The notes under the pieces: generated by a model
What the model was told of the DNA's origin: nothing
Databases searched by the model: none
What the model saw: only the letters and a program-made list of their open reading frames with translations
Shown: in pieces, positions 31,312 through 42,296 of the stretch
Numbering within the stretch: the first letter of the stretch is position 1
Layout of the letters: each line of letters begins with the position of its first letter
Position numbers and translations under genes: made by a program
Assembly (NCBI GenBank): GCA_018105865.1
Contig: CM030861.1
Location: 3,823,984-3,887,983 of the forward strand
Source of the DNA: Metaphire vulgaris
Taxonomy: Eukaryota > Annelida > Clitellata > Crassiclitellata > Megascolecidae
Reading direction: 5' to 3'
Length of the DNA stretch: 64,000 bases

Positions 31312-33664
31312 CACTGGTCAACAAGGTTTTTGTTTCCTGTGCAGTTTCTGGTGTTCCAGGTAGATTTTGTCATGCTGATTACAAGAATAATTTTGAAATT
31401 TTCCTATCACGTAAGTTTTTTGAAAAAGCTGATTTTAAATTTTAAAATTATAAGAATTTTAAAATCGTGGTTTTCGAGAGTTATCTGAGTTATGGGTATT
31501 CAGGTTAGGCAAGAATCTTATGTGACCGCCATAACAGATGTAATATGCACTGCTGGCTCACTTAACTACATGGATTAAAAAAATTAGTATAATTAGGCAT
31601 GTCCAAACATGCCCAGACGCGCCCAAACCTGTCTTCAAGACTACATGCCTAGCATGTATTGTTGCTATGGTTACGCAGTCCTATATAAATACCAAGCAGC
31701 ACTAGGAAGCAGCTGCAGTCTTTCTATTTGATGAGATATAACTGTTTTAGTTAAAGGCTGTGAATTGAATATATTAACTAATTTAATTAAAGTTTCTGAA
31801 ATGTCGCGTCGATGTCGCAATAACAGTGACACGTTCTGCTACATCTGTGGAGAGTTTACGTTGAAATCACAGAAGCGGAGTATGACAGCAATCATAAAGA
31901 AAAGATATGAGTTATACTTTGGATGCAAAATTGGCGACCAGGACAAAGTATGGGCACCTCATATATGTTGTTCATCTTGTGCTACCAGTCTGTGAGCTTG
32001 GCTTGCAGGTAAGCGTCCATGCCATTCGCCATACCAATGATATGGAGGGAGCAGAATAATCATGTAACGGATTGCTATTTCTGCATGACGAATGTTACAG
32101 GATTTTCTTCAAAGAATAGGAAGTCTATTGAGTATCCTAACCTTGCCTCGGCAATGAGACCAGTTCCACACGACGAGAGTCTTCCTGTTCCAAACCCCCC
32201 GAGTTTTGGACACTGGAGGACGAGGACGAGCATGCAGAGACAGATGAAATGCTGCAGATAGTTGATGATTCAGCTACGGAAGACCCAGAGTTTGAGCCAT
32301 CGACATCCAGCAATCCTCATTTGATTTCTCAGGCAGAGCTCAATGATCTGATCAGAGACTTAGATTTGTCAAAAAATCAAGCAGAATTGCTTGGATCTAG
32401 GTTGCAAGGATGGAATCTGCTCTCTCCAGGTACAAAAATTTCAGTATTTCGCAAACGGCATGAAGACTTGACTCGATTCTTCAAAAAAATCGACAGTCTT
32501 ACGTTTAGCATTGACATTGATGGATTTCTTTCTGCTTTCGGCTGTAAGCACAATCCATCCGAATGGCGACTTTTTGTTGACTCTTCGCTGTTAAGTTTAA
32601 AGGCTGTTTTGCTGCACAATGGCAATTCATACCCTTCAGTACCCATTGGACATGCTGCTTACATGAAGGAAACATATGAGAACATGCAGCTGCTATTGAA
32701 ACACATAGAATACTCGAGACACAACTGGAATATATGTGGAGATCTGAAAGTTGTTGCAATTCTACTCGGTCTGCAGCTAGGCTACACCAAGTACTGCTGC
32801 TTTCTTTGCGAGTGGGACAGCCGAGCTAGAGATTCACATTATGAGAGAAAGGTCTGGCCACATCGCAGGGACTTGGTTCCAGGACAGAAGAACTTTAAAC
32901 ATGATCCTCTCGTTGATCCGAAGAACATTTATCTCCCACCTTTGCACATCAAACTTGGGTTAATGAAAAACTTTGTCAAAGCAGTGAACAAAGAAAGTGA
33001 ATCCTTTACATACTTACTACATAGGTTTTCACGCACCAGTGATGCTAAAATAAAAGAAGACGTTTTTGTTGGCCCACAGATTCGAGAGATGCTCAAGGAC
33101 AGTCACTTTGAGGGCCTTCTGCCGGGTGCCTGGACAGCCTTCGGGGATGTTGTTGCTAACTGTCTGGGCAACTACAAGGCGCCAAACTATGTTGAACAAG
33201 TTGGAAATCTGCTACATGCAACATGTCACTGAAGATACACTTCCTTCATTCTCACTTGGACTTCTTCCCGGACAATTTCGGCGCCGTCAGTGATGAACAT
33301 GCTGAAAGAATTCACAAAGACATTGCCAGCATCGAGAAACGCTACCAGGGAAAGTGGAGTCCGTCTATGCTCGGAGACTACTGTTGGTCACTGATACGTG
33401 AAGCACAGGACAGTGACCACAAACGAAAATCTACAGCAAAACATTTCTAATTTTCTCATGTCTTGTCATTATTGCCTAGATCCTTCTGTAGGATTATGTT
33501 GCAGAAGACGTTACAATACTAAATGCTAAATTTGTCGATTTCTTAAAAACCTTACGTGATACAGAAATTCTAATTACATATTTGTGTTCAGCAAGTCAAA
33601 ATCTATTAGTTTCACCAAAATTCGTAGAGGAAACAAAAACTTGCATAAAATTTGTTGACCAGTG
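31312..33664 (+). mobile_element. CACTGGTCAACAA transposon, copy B (longest)
   Basis: 2353 bp, ends CACTGGTCAACAAGGTTTTT and complement of CACTGGTCAACAAATTTTAT, flanked by ATA (31309-31311, 33665-33667). Inserted in an epsilon RT gene on the opposite strand; both sides of that gene are recognisable, which fixes the ends independently. Oriented opposite to copy A, about 1.6 kb away. Confidence 0.92.
31801..33450 (+). pseudogene. Transposase gene of copy B, core present but frame broken
   Basis: Starts like copy A at the ATG at 31801. A stop replaces Arg at 31993; a 4-bp deletion at about 32020 and a shift at about 32205 follow. The 327-codon stretch 32249-33232 then holds the part missing from copy A: WRLFVDSSLLSLKAVLLHNG (candidate first catalytic Asp), WNICGDLKVVAILLGLQLGY (candidate second Asp), KYCCFLCEWDSRARDSHYER (CxxC plus WD) and LHIKLGLMKNFVK. 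A 12-bp in-frame loss and a larger loss near 33217 separate the C-terminal SDEHAERIHKDIASIEKRYQ (candidate catalytic Glu) at 33223-33450. The DDE reading is inference from strand/helix pattern and spacing. Family not assigned to a named superfamily. Confidence 0.82.
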
Positions 33665-33917
33665 ATATTTGTGGAATGACAACGGTATTGTAGATTTGGA
33701 TTTCGGTCCTTATTTTGATTTCTTTAGAGTTCCAGATGCGTTTCAGACTTCCCATTGTTTGTAATTTTTTGCTATTTTTTGTTTGATGTCTTCTTGGTGG
33801 CTTCCATTGCTTGTCATTTGTCCTCCTACGTATGTAAAGCTTCTGACCAATTCAATTTCTTTACTTTCTAGAGTTAATCGCATCTTAATTTCTCCTGTTT
33901 TGCTTTGGAACACAATA

Positions 33918-33918
<1 letters not shown>
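33665..33918 (-). pseudogene. Epsilon-family RT C-terminus, upstream piece
   Basis: Minus strand, with frameshifts: INSRK, SFTYVGGQMTSNGSHQEDIK-like, KNYKQWEVL-like. This is the (E/Q)SFxYLGS...xDIxxRIxxA region downstream of the RT catalytic box. Bounded on the right by the ATT repeat. Confidence 0.7.

Positions 33919-33993
<75 letters not shown>
33919..33993. repeat. (ATT)n microsatellite
   Basis: About 25 ATT units at the border between two minus-strand retrotransposon fragments. Confidence 0.96.
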
Positions 33994-33995
<2 letters not shown>

Positions 33996-34009
33996 ACTGA
34001 CAATTTCTT

Positions 34010-34490
34010 GTCAAGTAAAGTAAATTCAAATCTCGTGGATTTATATAGCGCTTTAGAAAGCAGCACAATAGTAGCTGCTTATTCAAAGGCGCTCATCCTT
34101 TCTTAAAATAGCTATGGGAAAGGTGAAAGATAAGCCAGGCAATAGTCAACATCCGAAGGCCAGTGAGACTAGGTTGTTACAGCTATGGAGGAAATGATTT
34201 AAAAAGGAAGGATTTAAGCTTAGACTTGAAGACTGAGGAGATAATGCAGGAATTATAGGAAATAGATACTCAGATCTTATTGTTTGAAAGTGTGCGGAGG
34301 GAAGCTGGGATCGAGTTCAAAAGTTCGGGTGAAGCGTATGAGAAGGCACGGTTGCAAAATTTCAGGGACGACTGATTCAGCGGGCGTGAAAGAGTAAGAT
34401 GAGATGACGAACGTGTGGGTCGAGGAGGCTGAGGGGTTAATAGTGACAGGTTTTGATGACTGAAGTGAGCTATATGTAAGTGTTATTATT
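34010..34490 (-). pseudogene. Gamma-family CR1/L2-like 3' end, antisense
   Basis: Complement of 60890-61370 with gaps: AAATCTCGTGGATTTATATAGCGC, GCAGCACAATAGTAGCTGCT, TAGCTATGGGAAAGG, GGTCGAGGAGGCTGAGGGGT, TGACTGAAGTGAGCTATATG. Coding remnant of the C-terminus plus the 3' UTR. Confidence 0.85.
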
Positions 34491-34513
34491 TTATATTGGA
34501 TACGTTCTGTTAT

Positions 34514-34873
34514 GTTAACCCTGTGGACCCGTAAAGCCGCAAAAGCGGCTTTTGGTTAGTGTTCCATAAACCCGAGAAGCCGTTTTTGAGTTATCCATTG
34601 CTTCTGGAGGACATAGACCATTCATTGTTCGCTGAAGGACAACAAGCAATCATTGGACAATTGGATGTGTCAATAATAAAGGCACGCCATCCAATAGGGG
34701 ACAGACCTTCTTACATGTCACGCTCGCTAGAGAACAAAAGCAAATTACCGCTTTTGTGTCGTCTTGTCACAGAAGCAATTAAATTGACGGTCTCAGCCGA
34801 CCCAAATGATAGATGCGGTAGCAACCTTTTTCGTCCAAAAGGTTTTCAGCATCATATTCCTTGGACCGGGTAG
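34514..34873 (+). other. Possible piggyBac-type end (TTAACCCTGTGG) and short ORF
   Basis: TTAA followed by CCCTGTGGACCCG fits a piggyBac target site plus terminal repeat. A perfect 8-bp hairpin AAAGCCGC-AAAA-GCGGCTTT follows at 34530-34549. An ORF from 34559 to 34873 (104 codons; LLLEDIDHSLFAEGQQAIIG, RHPIGDRPSYMSRSLENKSK, PNDRCGSNLFRPKGFQ) is cut at its end by or just before a MITE. I do not recognise the protein. No second piggyBac end was found. Confidence 0.35.
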
Positions 34874-34885
34874 CGTACGCTCAAA

Positions 34886-35018
34886 CAGGTGGCGATTTGT
34901 GACCTAGAGCAGTGGGGGGATATGTCGAGCTTGGGGAATGTAGTTGTTGGAAGATGCAGCAGTAGGGGGTGCAGTTGGGCAGTGGGGAATTCCCCTTCCC
35001 CCTACAAATCGCGCCCTG
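34886..35018. mobile_element. hAT MITE, 133 bp, TIR CAGGTGGCGATTTGT / CAGGGCGCGATTTGT, perfect TSD
   Basis: Inverted ends with 2 mismatches in 15, between perfect duplications CGCTCAAA (34878-34885, 35019-35026). G-rich interior. Confidence 0.95.
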
Positions 35019-35163
35019 CGCTCAAACCACTAAGGAGGATATTCTATTGAAGTAAATTCAGTTCGTTGGCGGGAATAATTTATCCAGCGTAAATAATAAT
35101 AAATATGTCTAAATTTCGCCGGAATAGCGACATCCTGCATGTCTGCGCCAAAGCGGCCATGAA

Positions 35164-35271
35164 TTATATTATATTATATTATATTATATTATATCATATC
35201 ATATCATATCATATCATATCATATCATATCATATTATATTATATATGTATTATATTATATATATATTTTAC

Positions 35272-35329
<58 letters not shown>
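35164..35329. repeat. (ATATT/ATATC)n and (TA)n microsatellites
   Basis: Five-base units ATATT then ATATC (35164-35260) and about 29 TA units (35272-35329). Confidence 0.95.
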
Positions 35330-35330
<1 letters not shown>

Positions 35331-35576
35331 CCAGAAACTTATTGCTTTCGACCAGAAGTGGTACTGGTCGCCCAATAAGTTGCTGGAAACTCTGATCTTC
35401 GGAACAATCTTATTTCTTGTAGCTTATTGTATACCTGCATATTTGATTTCGTCAGGTGTCTAAACTTACAATGGATTCAAATAACTTTTTGTATTTCTTA
35501 TTTCTGGTGGCTTATTGTATACATGCATATTTGAAATGCCCCTTTCAGCATCTGAAGTGATTGAATTGTCGTGAAG

Positions 35577-35720
35577 CAGTGGCGTAGCCAGGATTTTCGG
35601 AAGGAGGTTTTGAAAAAGGTCATCGATAACCGCCAAGGAGGGTTTTACCCCAAAATCGCCAAAAATCGCCTCAAAAATAAAAATTGCCTGGGAATACGTA
35701 CATAACATATTTTTTCGCGC
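35577..35720. mobile_element. Partial hAT-like MITE, start CAGTGGCGTAGCCAGGAT
   Basis: Starts CAGTGGCGTAGCCAGGATTT then TCGGAAGGAGG, matching the inverted end at 18127. Far end not found. Confidence 0.45.
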
Positions 35721-35784
35721 CGTCCAAACCTAACCGTAAGATGAGATGAAGACATACCAGCAAACAAGTAACGTTAACATGATA

Positions 35785-36110
35785 CTAATAGCAGGTGTCG
35801 AATAATTGCTCATAAACCCATTTTGCCTGAAGGGATATCTCGGAAAGCGGGAAATCGGGAGACGGGCGCGCCTGAATAGGGCGTTGTTTGGTATGTTCCT
35901 TCAGAAAGAATGTAACGCCGAGGAGGCGGCGATCGGGCGATGCTATTGGACACTCTGACATTCCAGTGTTGTCCAATGCTCTTCTGCTAAAACAGCGAAC
36001 CATTGTTCGTTGCTGAATGTTGTGACATATGGGCAGGTGTTTCAGAACAATGTAAGAAATGCGCCAAGCATCCCCATAATTTCCCCCAGGAAGCCAGGGT
36101 TTATGGAACG
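35785..36110 (-). other. GC-rich open segment of unknown origin
   Basis: Minus-strand frame continues out of the gamma RT fragment at ILKSLHWLN into about 108 codons not found in other gamma copies: PIGLGRPFHKPWLPGGNYGD, SYIVLKHLPICHNIQQRTMV, RRALDNTGMSECPIASPDRR, to a stop at 35785. It is GC-richer than its surroundings. It may be an insertion or host sequence; I do not recognise it. Confidence 0.35.
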
Positions 36111-36309
36111 GACGCCCAAGGCCGATAGGGGTGAGAGAGTTAAGCCAATGTAATGATTTTAGTATTGATGAAATATGGGAGAATTTAGGTGACTTAGTAA
36201 CAGCGCGATCCAATGTATTTTGTACTGAATGCAATTTGTTGATGGAGGCTTTGAGAAGGTTATAGTAGGGGGAGTTACAGTAATCTAATTTGGAGTGGAC
36301 CATTGAGGT
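36111..36309 (-). pseudogene. Gamma-family RT fragment, piece downstream of the LTR element
   Basis: Minus strand MVHSKLDYCNSPYYNLLKAS, INKLHSVQNTLDRAVTKSPK and FSHISSILKSLHWLN, continuous with 41079 on the other side of the LTR element (ATIIAT|SMVHSKLDYC). Confidence 0.85.
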
Positions 36310-36522
36310 TGTATTGTGATGGACATGTATAGACCACGCCTACTCTCCACTAGATAAACACTTTACTAGTTAGGCATATAGAAGACAGCTGCAGTAGCAT
36401 TAGTGGTTGTTGAACTCCAGACGTTAATCTGAATAGAAGCAATAGTCATATCTGTGATGTCTGATTGCTGTAGTCTAAAGCACTATAGGCTCACAGTTAT
36501 AGGCGTAGGTAAAGACGCCTCA
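36310..36522 (+). repeat. 5' LTR and primer-binding site
   Basis: Begins TGTA, ends CTCA; shares GACCACGCCTACTCT, ACTAGTTAGGCATATAGAAG, GAATAGAAGCAATAGTCATA with the 3' LTR. TGGTGCCAATTAG follows immediately at 36523, in the position of a tRNA primer-binding site. Confidence 0.88.
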
Positions 36523-36599
36523 TGGTGCCAATTAGTTAAGAAAAACAAAAAGCAAACATTATCAACCGATTGCGCTAAGTAAAAAACCGTTGGAATGGC

Positions 36600-37480
36600 T
36601 AGTGCTTATCACATTCCGTTGCCTGCAAAATTAAACTTAAATGCGTCGAACATTGGAAATGAATGGCGTCGTTTTAAAAGTCAATTGTTGAATTACGTAA
36701 AAGCTGCGAAACTGGACCAGGAAACAGCTTAATGTCAGGCTGCAATATTGTTTGCGTCACTAGGGACAGAGGCGTATTGCGTTTATGCGTTTATGAGCCG
36801 ATGACTCTCACGGACGCTCAAAGAGCAAGAACGGCGGATTTGTTAGAAGCGTTCGAGCACATTGTGTCGGAGCTGTGAATGAAGTCTACAAAAGATATGT
36901 TTTCCATGGCCGGAAACAAGGCAGCGGCTAATCGTTCGACGTCTTCTTATCAGAGTTGTGGAGAATGGTTCGTTCCTGTGGTTTTGGCGACACGGCAGCA
37001 TCGATGATCCGGGACCGGATCGTCCTCGGCATCGCAAAAGATGCGACGAGGAAGAAGCTTTTGGGGACACGTGACCTTGATCCTCTGCGGGCCATCAATT
37101 TGTGTCGTGCACAGAAAACGACTTAAAATCAGCCTAAAGCTATGACTGCGCCTGAAGAGGTCAACGCTTTGCGACGGTAGTCGACACCTCGCCACCAGAA
37201 TCGTCATCAATACGACAGAATCGTCACCACGAGAACAGGGACCAGAGTCAGCGCCCCAGCCATCGCCAAAGTCGCCCTAGAAAAAGTACGTGTCGTTTCT
37301 GCGGTCGTTGTCATGATAACAGACGAGCGCACTGCCCTGCTTTTGGCGCTGTTTACCGCAAGTGCCAAGGCAAGAATCATTTTGCTGCTGTTTGTGAAGG
37401 AAAATCTGCCTCTCACGGCAGTGTTAGCCAGCTTTCAGACGATTTTGAATCCTGGATCTAAATACGACATATACGGGAGG
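36600..37480 (+). pseudogene. gag region with zinc-knuckle remains
   Basis: Starts MASAYHIPLPAKLNLNASNI, a gag-like opening, with many stops afterwards. Near 37290-37400 a Cys/His stretch CRFCGRCHDNRR followed by HCPAFG, CQGKNHFAAVC is the nucleocapsid zinc-knuckle region just ahead of protease. Confidence 0.7.

Positions 37481-37482
<2 letters not shown>

Positions 37483-37552
<70 letters not shown>
37483..37552. repeat. (TA)n microsatellite inside the LTR element
   Basis: About 34 TA units between the gag and protease parts. Confidence 0.95.
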
Positions 37553-37553
<1 letters not shown>

Positions 37554-37566
37554 AACCTCTTGGTAA

Positions 37567-38034
37567 ATGGACGATGCATCAATGCTTGATTGCGGAAGCA
37601 CGGTGTGCACTCTTTCGAAGTCGATTTACTATGATCTACCGAATAAACCTGCACTTCGTCCAGCGAAACATATTTTAAAGATGTTTAATGGTCATCACTT
37701 AGCGACGGACGGACTGACTGACGTCATTCTTACGCATCAGAAGACCGGTAAGCAGATGAAAGATAAATTTTATGTCACTGCTCATGACAATCTGATTTTA
37801 AGCATGTCAGCATGCAGAGAGTTTGATTCGATTAGCATTGTTGAAAACATTATATGCGAGATTGAAGCTGCTGTTCCGTCCATGATGGACCGTGCGTTAA
37901 TTGAAGCAGACGTTTTCGCACAGTACAGCGATCTTTTAGATGGAAGGCACTATTCACTTGGATATGGACACATCGTTTCGTCCAGTTCAGCTGCCAACTC
38001 TTCAAATTCTCATCGTAGTCCGAAGCCGAGTTGA
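37567..38034 (+). pseudogene. Protease region
   Basis: MLDCGSTVCTLSKSIYYDLP has the D-C/S/T-G aspartyl protease active-site pattern (DCGST), followed by a ~120-codon open stretch of the size of a retroelement protease and linker. Frame changes near 37940 into RT. Confidence 0.7.
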
Positions 38035-39104
38035 AGAGGAACTTCAGAAAATGGTTAAACAAGAAATTATTGTTCCTGTGACAGAAGCAACACTATGGAT
38101 TTCAGCGCTAGTGGTCACAATTAAGAACAATAGAAAACTTCGTGTGTGTTTAGACCCCACAAAAACTTTGAATCCAGCTTTAATTCGAAACAAATACTGT
38201 CTTCCTACTCTAGACGACGTTCTGCACCAGCTAACAGGAGTAAAGGTTTTCAGTACAGTTGACTAAGAAAATGCGTTAAACTTTTTAAATGGACGAGGAA
38301 TCGAGTTTTCTCTGTACGTTTGATACGCCCTATGACCGATATCGGTACTGCAGCGTACCATATAGATTGAAGGTATCGTTTGAAACTTTTCAATCAAGGT
38401 ATTCAGCCGTTTTGACTGGACGCAAGGAATTTTCTGCATCGCAGACGATATTTTGACTACGGGTTCTGGAGATTCGCGTACAGAAGCTCTGAAGGATCAC
38501 GAAAAATCTAAGTGCGCTTTTAGACGTTGCAAAGAGAAGAAAGTTAAACTTAGTCGAGAAACGATGAAGCTCCATTGCGAAGCACTTACTTTTCTTGATC
38601 ATGATTTGACCAAAGACGGTCTCAAACCCTCTGCGTCGAAAATTGAAGCAATCGAGAGCTTTGCAACGCCTAGGGACAAACCTGCGGTTCAACGTTTGAT
38701 CGGCTTCGCAAATTACCTCACACGATTTTGCCCCTTTCATTGAAGTCGTTTTGCCGCTTCGTAAACTACTCAAATCTGAAAATGAGTTCCGTTGGGATGA
38801 CCGCCATACCACCGCTTTTAATAAATTTAAAGAAATGCTGAAGACTGTGCTTGTCCTGCATTACTTGAATGAGAAAAAGGAAATTTTGATTCTATCTGAT
38901 GCCAGTAAATCGGGTTTAGGTGCTGCTTTACTTCAGGGCAACAAGTTTATCGAATTTGCGAGCCGTGCTTTCACGGAAGCGATAATTAATTATGCGAAAA
39001 TTGACAAAAAGGCTGTGTGCATTTGGAGAAATGGAATTCTGATGTATATGGCAAAAGAGTGGTCGTCGAGAATGACCATCGACCTCGAGTCCCAATTTTC
39101 ATGA
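37940..39104 (+). pseudogene. Reverse transcriptase and RNase H region
   Basis: Three open pieces in different frames: RT palm start (EEELQKMVKQEIIVPVTEAT, RVCLDPTKTLNPALIRNKYC), then a damaged part around 38270-38460 where the catalytic YIDD-like box should be (IFCIADDILTT-like), then RT thumb/connection (IEAIESFATPRDKPAVQRLI, GFANYLTRFCP) and RNase H (ILILSDASKSGLGAALLQGN). At least three frame breaks. Confidence 0.85.
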
Positions 39105-40804
39105 AATCTTTGGCCTCCGCACCAAAAAGACTTTAGAGAATGATGCTCCGCTTTCAAAGATTTTACTTCGACCTACGTTTCAAAGCCGGAAAAGAATTTA
39201 TTTTGGCAGACACATTGTTCTGAGACTACGACCCTAAAGTCACCGAACAAATCTTCAACGAAGAGATCGCATTTCTTGCTTCAACGGATGCAGAACAGAT
39301 GGCGAAGATTCGGATGATTGCCTCTTCTGCCACTTTGAAATTAATCATGGAAGCTGTCAACGATCCGAGCTACATTCGTTTGAAACTGCAAATGACTGAG
39401 GGCTGGCCAGAGAATACGAAACATCTGCAAGACGATATTCGAGCCTATTCTACGATCGCAGACGATCTGGCCGTCTCTCGAGGACTAATCTACAAAAGAA
39501 GTCGTTTGATCGTCCCAGCACCTGTCAGGTCAGAGCTACATAGCAGTCACATCGGTGTGAATGGTCGTCTCAGACAAGCTCGTGAAATCGTACATTGGCC
39601 AGGACTAAATTCTGAACTCAGGGCAAAGATCGAGAAATGACCAGTTTGTAACCAATACCGCAATTCGAAACAACGAGAGCCTCTGCAGTCCTATTCCGTA
39701 CCCTCGACCCGTGGGAAAGAATATCCTGCGATATTTACTTTTGATCAGAAAGAATATTTAATTTCAATCGACCATCTATCCGGATTTTTCGAATTAGGCA
39801 ACCTGCCTTCAAAGACAGCGACTAACATTATATTCTGTTCAAAGAAATTTTTTGCAATATTCGGAATTCCAGATAAATTGCATAGCGACAATTTACCATT
39901 CAATTTAGTGGAATTTCGTTAGATGCAAATCAATACGAGTTCGAATATGTCACAAATTCGCCACATTATTCGCAATCTAATGGCAAAGTGGAAAACTCTA
40001 CATGAACCGCTAAAAGTTCTGCTAAAAGCCCTGCTAAAATGAAAAGTCCAGAGCAGACGGATCTGATCCATTTCTTGCGATTTTAGAATGGCTTAACACG
40101 CCTGGAGAAAATTCCCATCTTTCACCTGCGCAAATTTTTCTTGGAAGGCGCACTAAAACTAGAATTCCTAATTCGACAAGCTCCAAGCTTCGCCTTTTGC
40201 TACAAGCACCAAGGACGCTCTACAAAATTCAAGATAGAAACAGGCTTCTTATTACAATTTGCATACAAGAAATCGACGGAAACTAAAGAAGGGCCAGACC
40301 GTGAGGAATAAAGTTGACTCGCGGTTAGATCAGTGGCGCAAAGCAGAAATCGTGGATGTTTTGTCACATCGGTCGTTCAATGTCAAGTTTCCCGATGGGA
40401 GTATGAGGCGACGTACGTCCAAACACGTGAGATTTTCATCCGAATCGCCGTTAGTATTTGTGGAAGAAAATGATCTACAACAATCAGGAAACAGAGAGGA
40501 AAGTGGAAATGTCCTTTCGCGGCCACCGCACTTTTCACAGCGAGGCGAAGAGCAGAGCGATTATCCATCAATCGCCGACAGCGCCGCTCATTCAACGAAG
40601 CCATGCCTAAAGCCAACGTTTTCTGGCTCAACTGAAGTACCATCCGGTGAACCGCCGAACGCTACTAGAGAAACAACAGCGCCACCTGTGGAACCCTATA
40701 CAGTAGAATTAGATCAAGGCGGATTGTTAAAAAGCCCATTAGATACAAATAGTTTGACTTTAAACACCAGGCGTATTTTGCGGATGACAAATGATGCATT
40801 TTAG
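39105..40804 (+). pseudogene. Integrase region and C-terminal tail
   Basis: H-x-H...CxxC zinc domain (LHSSHIGVNGRLRQAREIVH, WPGLNSELRAKIEK then PVCNQY) at 39530-39660, core with SIDHLSGFFELGNLPSKTAT and GIPDKLHSDNLPF (D and D of the DDE triad) to about 39990, with stops; the C-terminal open stretch 40259-40804 (181 codons) includes a basic segment and the Pro/Ser-rich end. Purine-rich tract AAAGATAGAGGA lies just before the 3' LTR. Confidence 0.8.
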
Positions 40805-40868
40805 GTCTGAACTGCTATTGACATATTGAGTAGTTTAATTAGTCATTAGCCTAAGTAAAGATAGAGGA

Positions 40869-41078
40869 TGTAGAGTGATGGACAGACCACGCCTACTCTT
40901 CAATGGATGAACACTTCACTAGTTAGGCATATAGAAGCCAGCTGCAGAAGCATTAGTGGTAGTTGTTCTCCAGACGTTGATCTGAATAGAAGCAATAGTC
41001 ATATTTAACTGTGTCTCTGATTGCTGTACTCTAAACCGCTATAGGCTCTAAGTTATAGGCGCAGCTAAGGACGCCACA
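40869..41078 (+). repeat. 3' LTR
   Basis: Begins TGTAGAGTGATGG, ends GACGCCACA. Compared with the 5' LTR it has several substitutions and small gaps. Confidence 0.88.
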
Positions 41079-41511
41079 AAGGTGGCGATTATGGAGACAG
41101 CTTTGATATCGAGGCAAAGGACGTAGGCAACGAAGGTCATGAATGTGAACAAAGCAGGCTTTTGAAAGTTGGGAGATTTGTGATTCGAAGTTTAGAAAAG
41201 AATCAAATTTGAATCTGAGATTTCTTGAAGTTGGAACAGAGGTTATTGTGGTGTCAGGAGCCAAAACTAGCTTAGGGTTGTCAATTGTTTGAGCTGTTGA
41301 GGTAGTCCAAAGAAACTCTGTCTTAAATGGGTTAAGAGCGAAGAGATTATATGACATCCATGCAGACTGCAGAGATTGCAGATTCAAGTTTAATGATATA
41401 TGCATCAAATGAAGGAGGTGAGAAGGAAAGGAATAGCTGAGTGTCATCGGCATAGAATTGGTGATTTAAATTGAGGGAATTAATTAAAGATGGAAGCGGT
41501 GTGGTGTAAAG
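41079..41511 (-). pseudogene. Gamma-family RT, catalytic and post-catalytic part
   Basis: Minus strand: NHQFYADDTQLFLSFPS-like catalytic box near 41440-41465 (frame-shifted), SLQSAWMSYNLFALNPFKTE, LVLAPDTTITSVPTSRNLRF, ISQLSKACFVHIHDLRCLRP. Interrupted on one side by hAT MITEs (41512-42361) and on the other by the LTR element. Confidence 0.85.
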
Positions 41512-41962
41512 CAGGGGTTCCCAACCTTTTAAAAAATTGTACTCCAGTCCAACATTTTTTCGCCGCTTGTACCCCTAACCCAGGGTCGGCCAAAAACAAC
41601 ACTTTTTGCAGTTATTTCTTTTAAAAAATATATTCATCAACTTCCGAAATTTGATATGTTTAATGTAGAATTGTAGATATTAGGTACTTTTAAAAAAGTT
41701 TATTGGTTCACTTAACACATTAATTGTGCATGTGATCATTAATACGCATCAAGACATGCGTATTATTATAACGCTTTAATTTGTAGCCTCATATCTGTTA
41801 TTCATCCGGCCGTTATATTGAACTGCCGTAGAGTTGGCAATATTTAACATTTTTTAAACGAAATTCCAAAATAATTATTGACTATTTTAGCAATTTTAGT
41901 GTACCTCTGGCAACAGCTGATGTATCCCTATGGGTACATGTACCACCGGTTGGGAACCGCTG
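41512..41962. mobile_element. hAT MITE, TIR CAGGGGTTCCCAACC / CAGCGGTTCCCAACC
   Basis: Ends CAGGGGTTCCCAACCTTTTA and complement of CAGCGGTTCCCAACCGG. Flanks GTGTAAAG / GTGTCGAG match at 6 of 8. Confidence 0.88.
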
Positions 41963-41972
41963 GTGTCGAGAC

Positions 41973-42244
41973 CAGTGGCGGCTCCAGGATTTGGCAAAGT
42001 GGGAGGGGGCGTTGGGGTGGCAACTTCTAATCATGAGGGCCAACCATTTGTTGTTAGGCATGTAGTATTAAGTACAGTAGCGTCATTTCACACTTTTCTT
42101 GGAGACGAGAAAATTTTTGCCAAATTTTAGGCAATTTTTTGCAATTTTGTTTGCAGTTTTGGCAATTTTGGGGCAATTTTTGGGCCAATTTTGGCAAATT
42201 TGCAATTTTAAAATAATTTTTGGTAATTTTTTATATATTATATA

Positions 42245-42296
<52 letters not shown>

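Larger units (their letters stand above)
36310..41078 (+). mobile_element. Ty3/gypsy-type LTR retrotransposon, decayed
   Basis: About 4.77 kb, LTRs at 36310-36522 and 40869-41078. Domain order gag, protease, RT, RNase H, integrase marks it as Ty3/gypsy type. Flanks GAGGT (36305-36309) and AAGGT (41079-41083) are a 5-bp duplication with one mismatch. It is inserted in a gamma-family RT on the opposite strand. Every coding region has stops or shifts, and a TA microsatellite (37483-37552) sits between gag and protease. The LTRs differ visibly, so the insertion is old. Confidence 0.9.

Noticed and set aside
36310..41078. Endogenous retrovirus with envelope gene
   Set aside because: After integrase only a 181-codon basic/Ser-Pro-rich frame remains, with no signal peptide or membrane segment; it fits an LTR retrotransposon without envelope.
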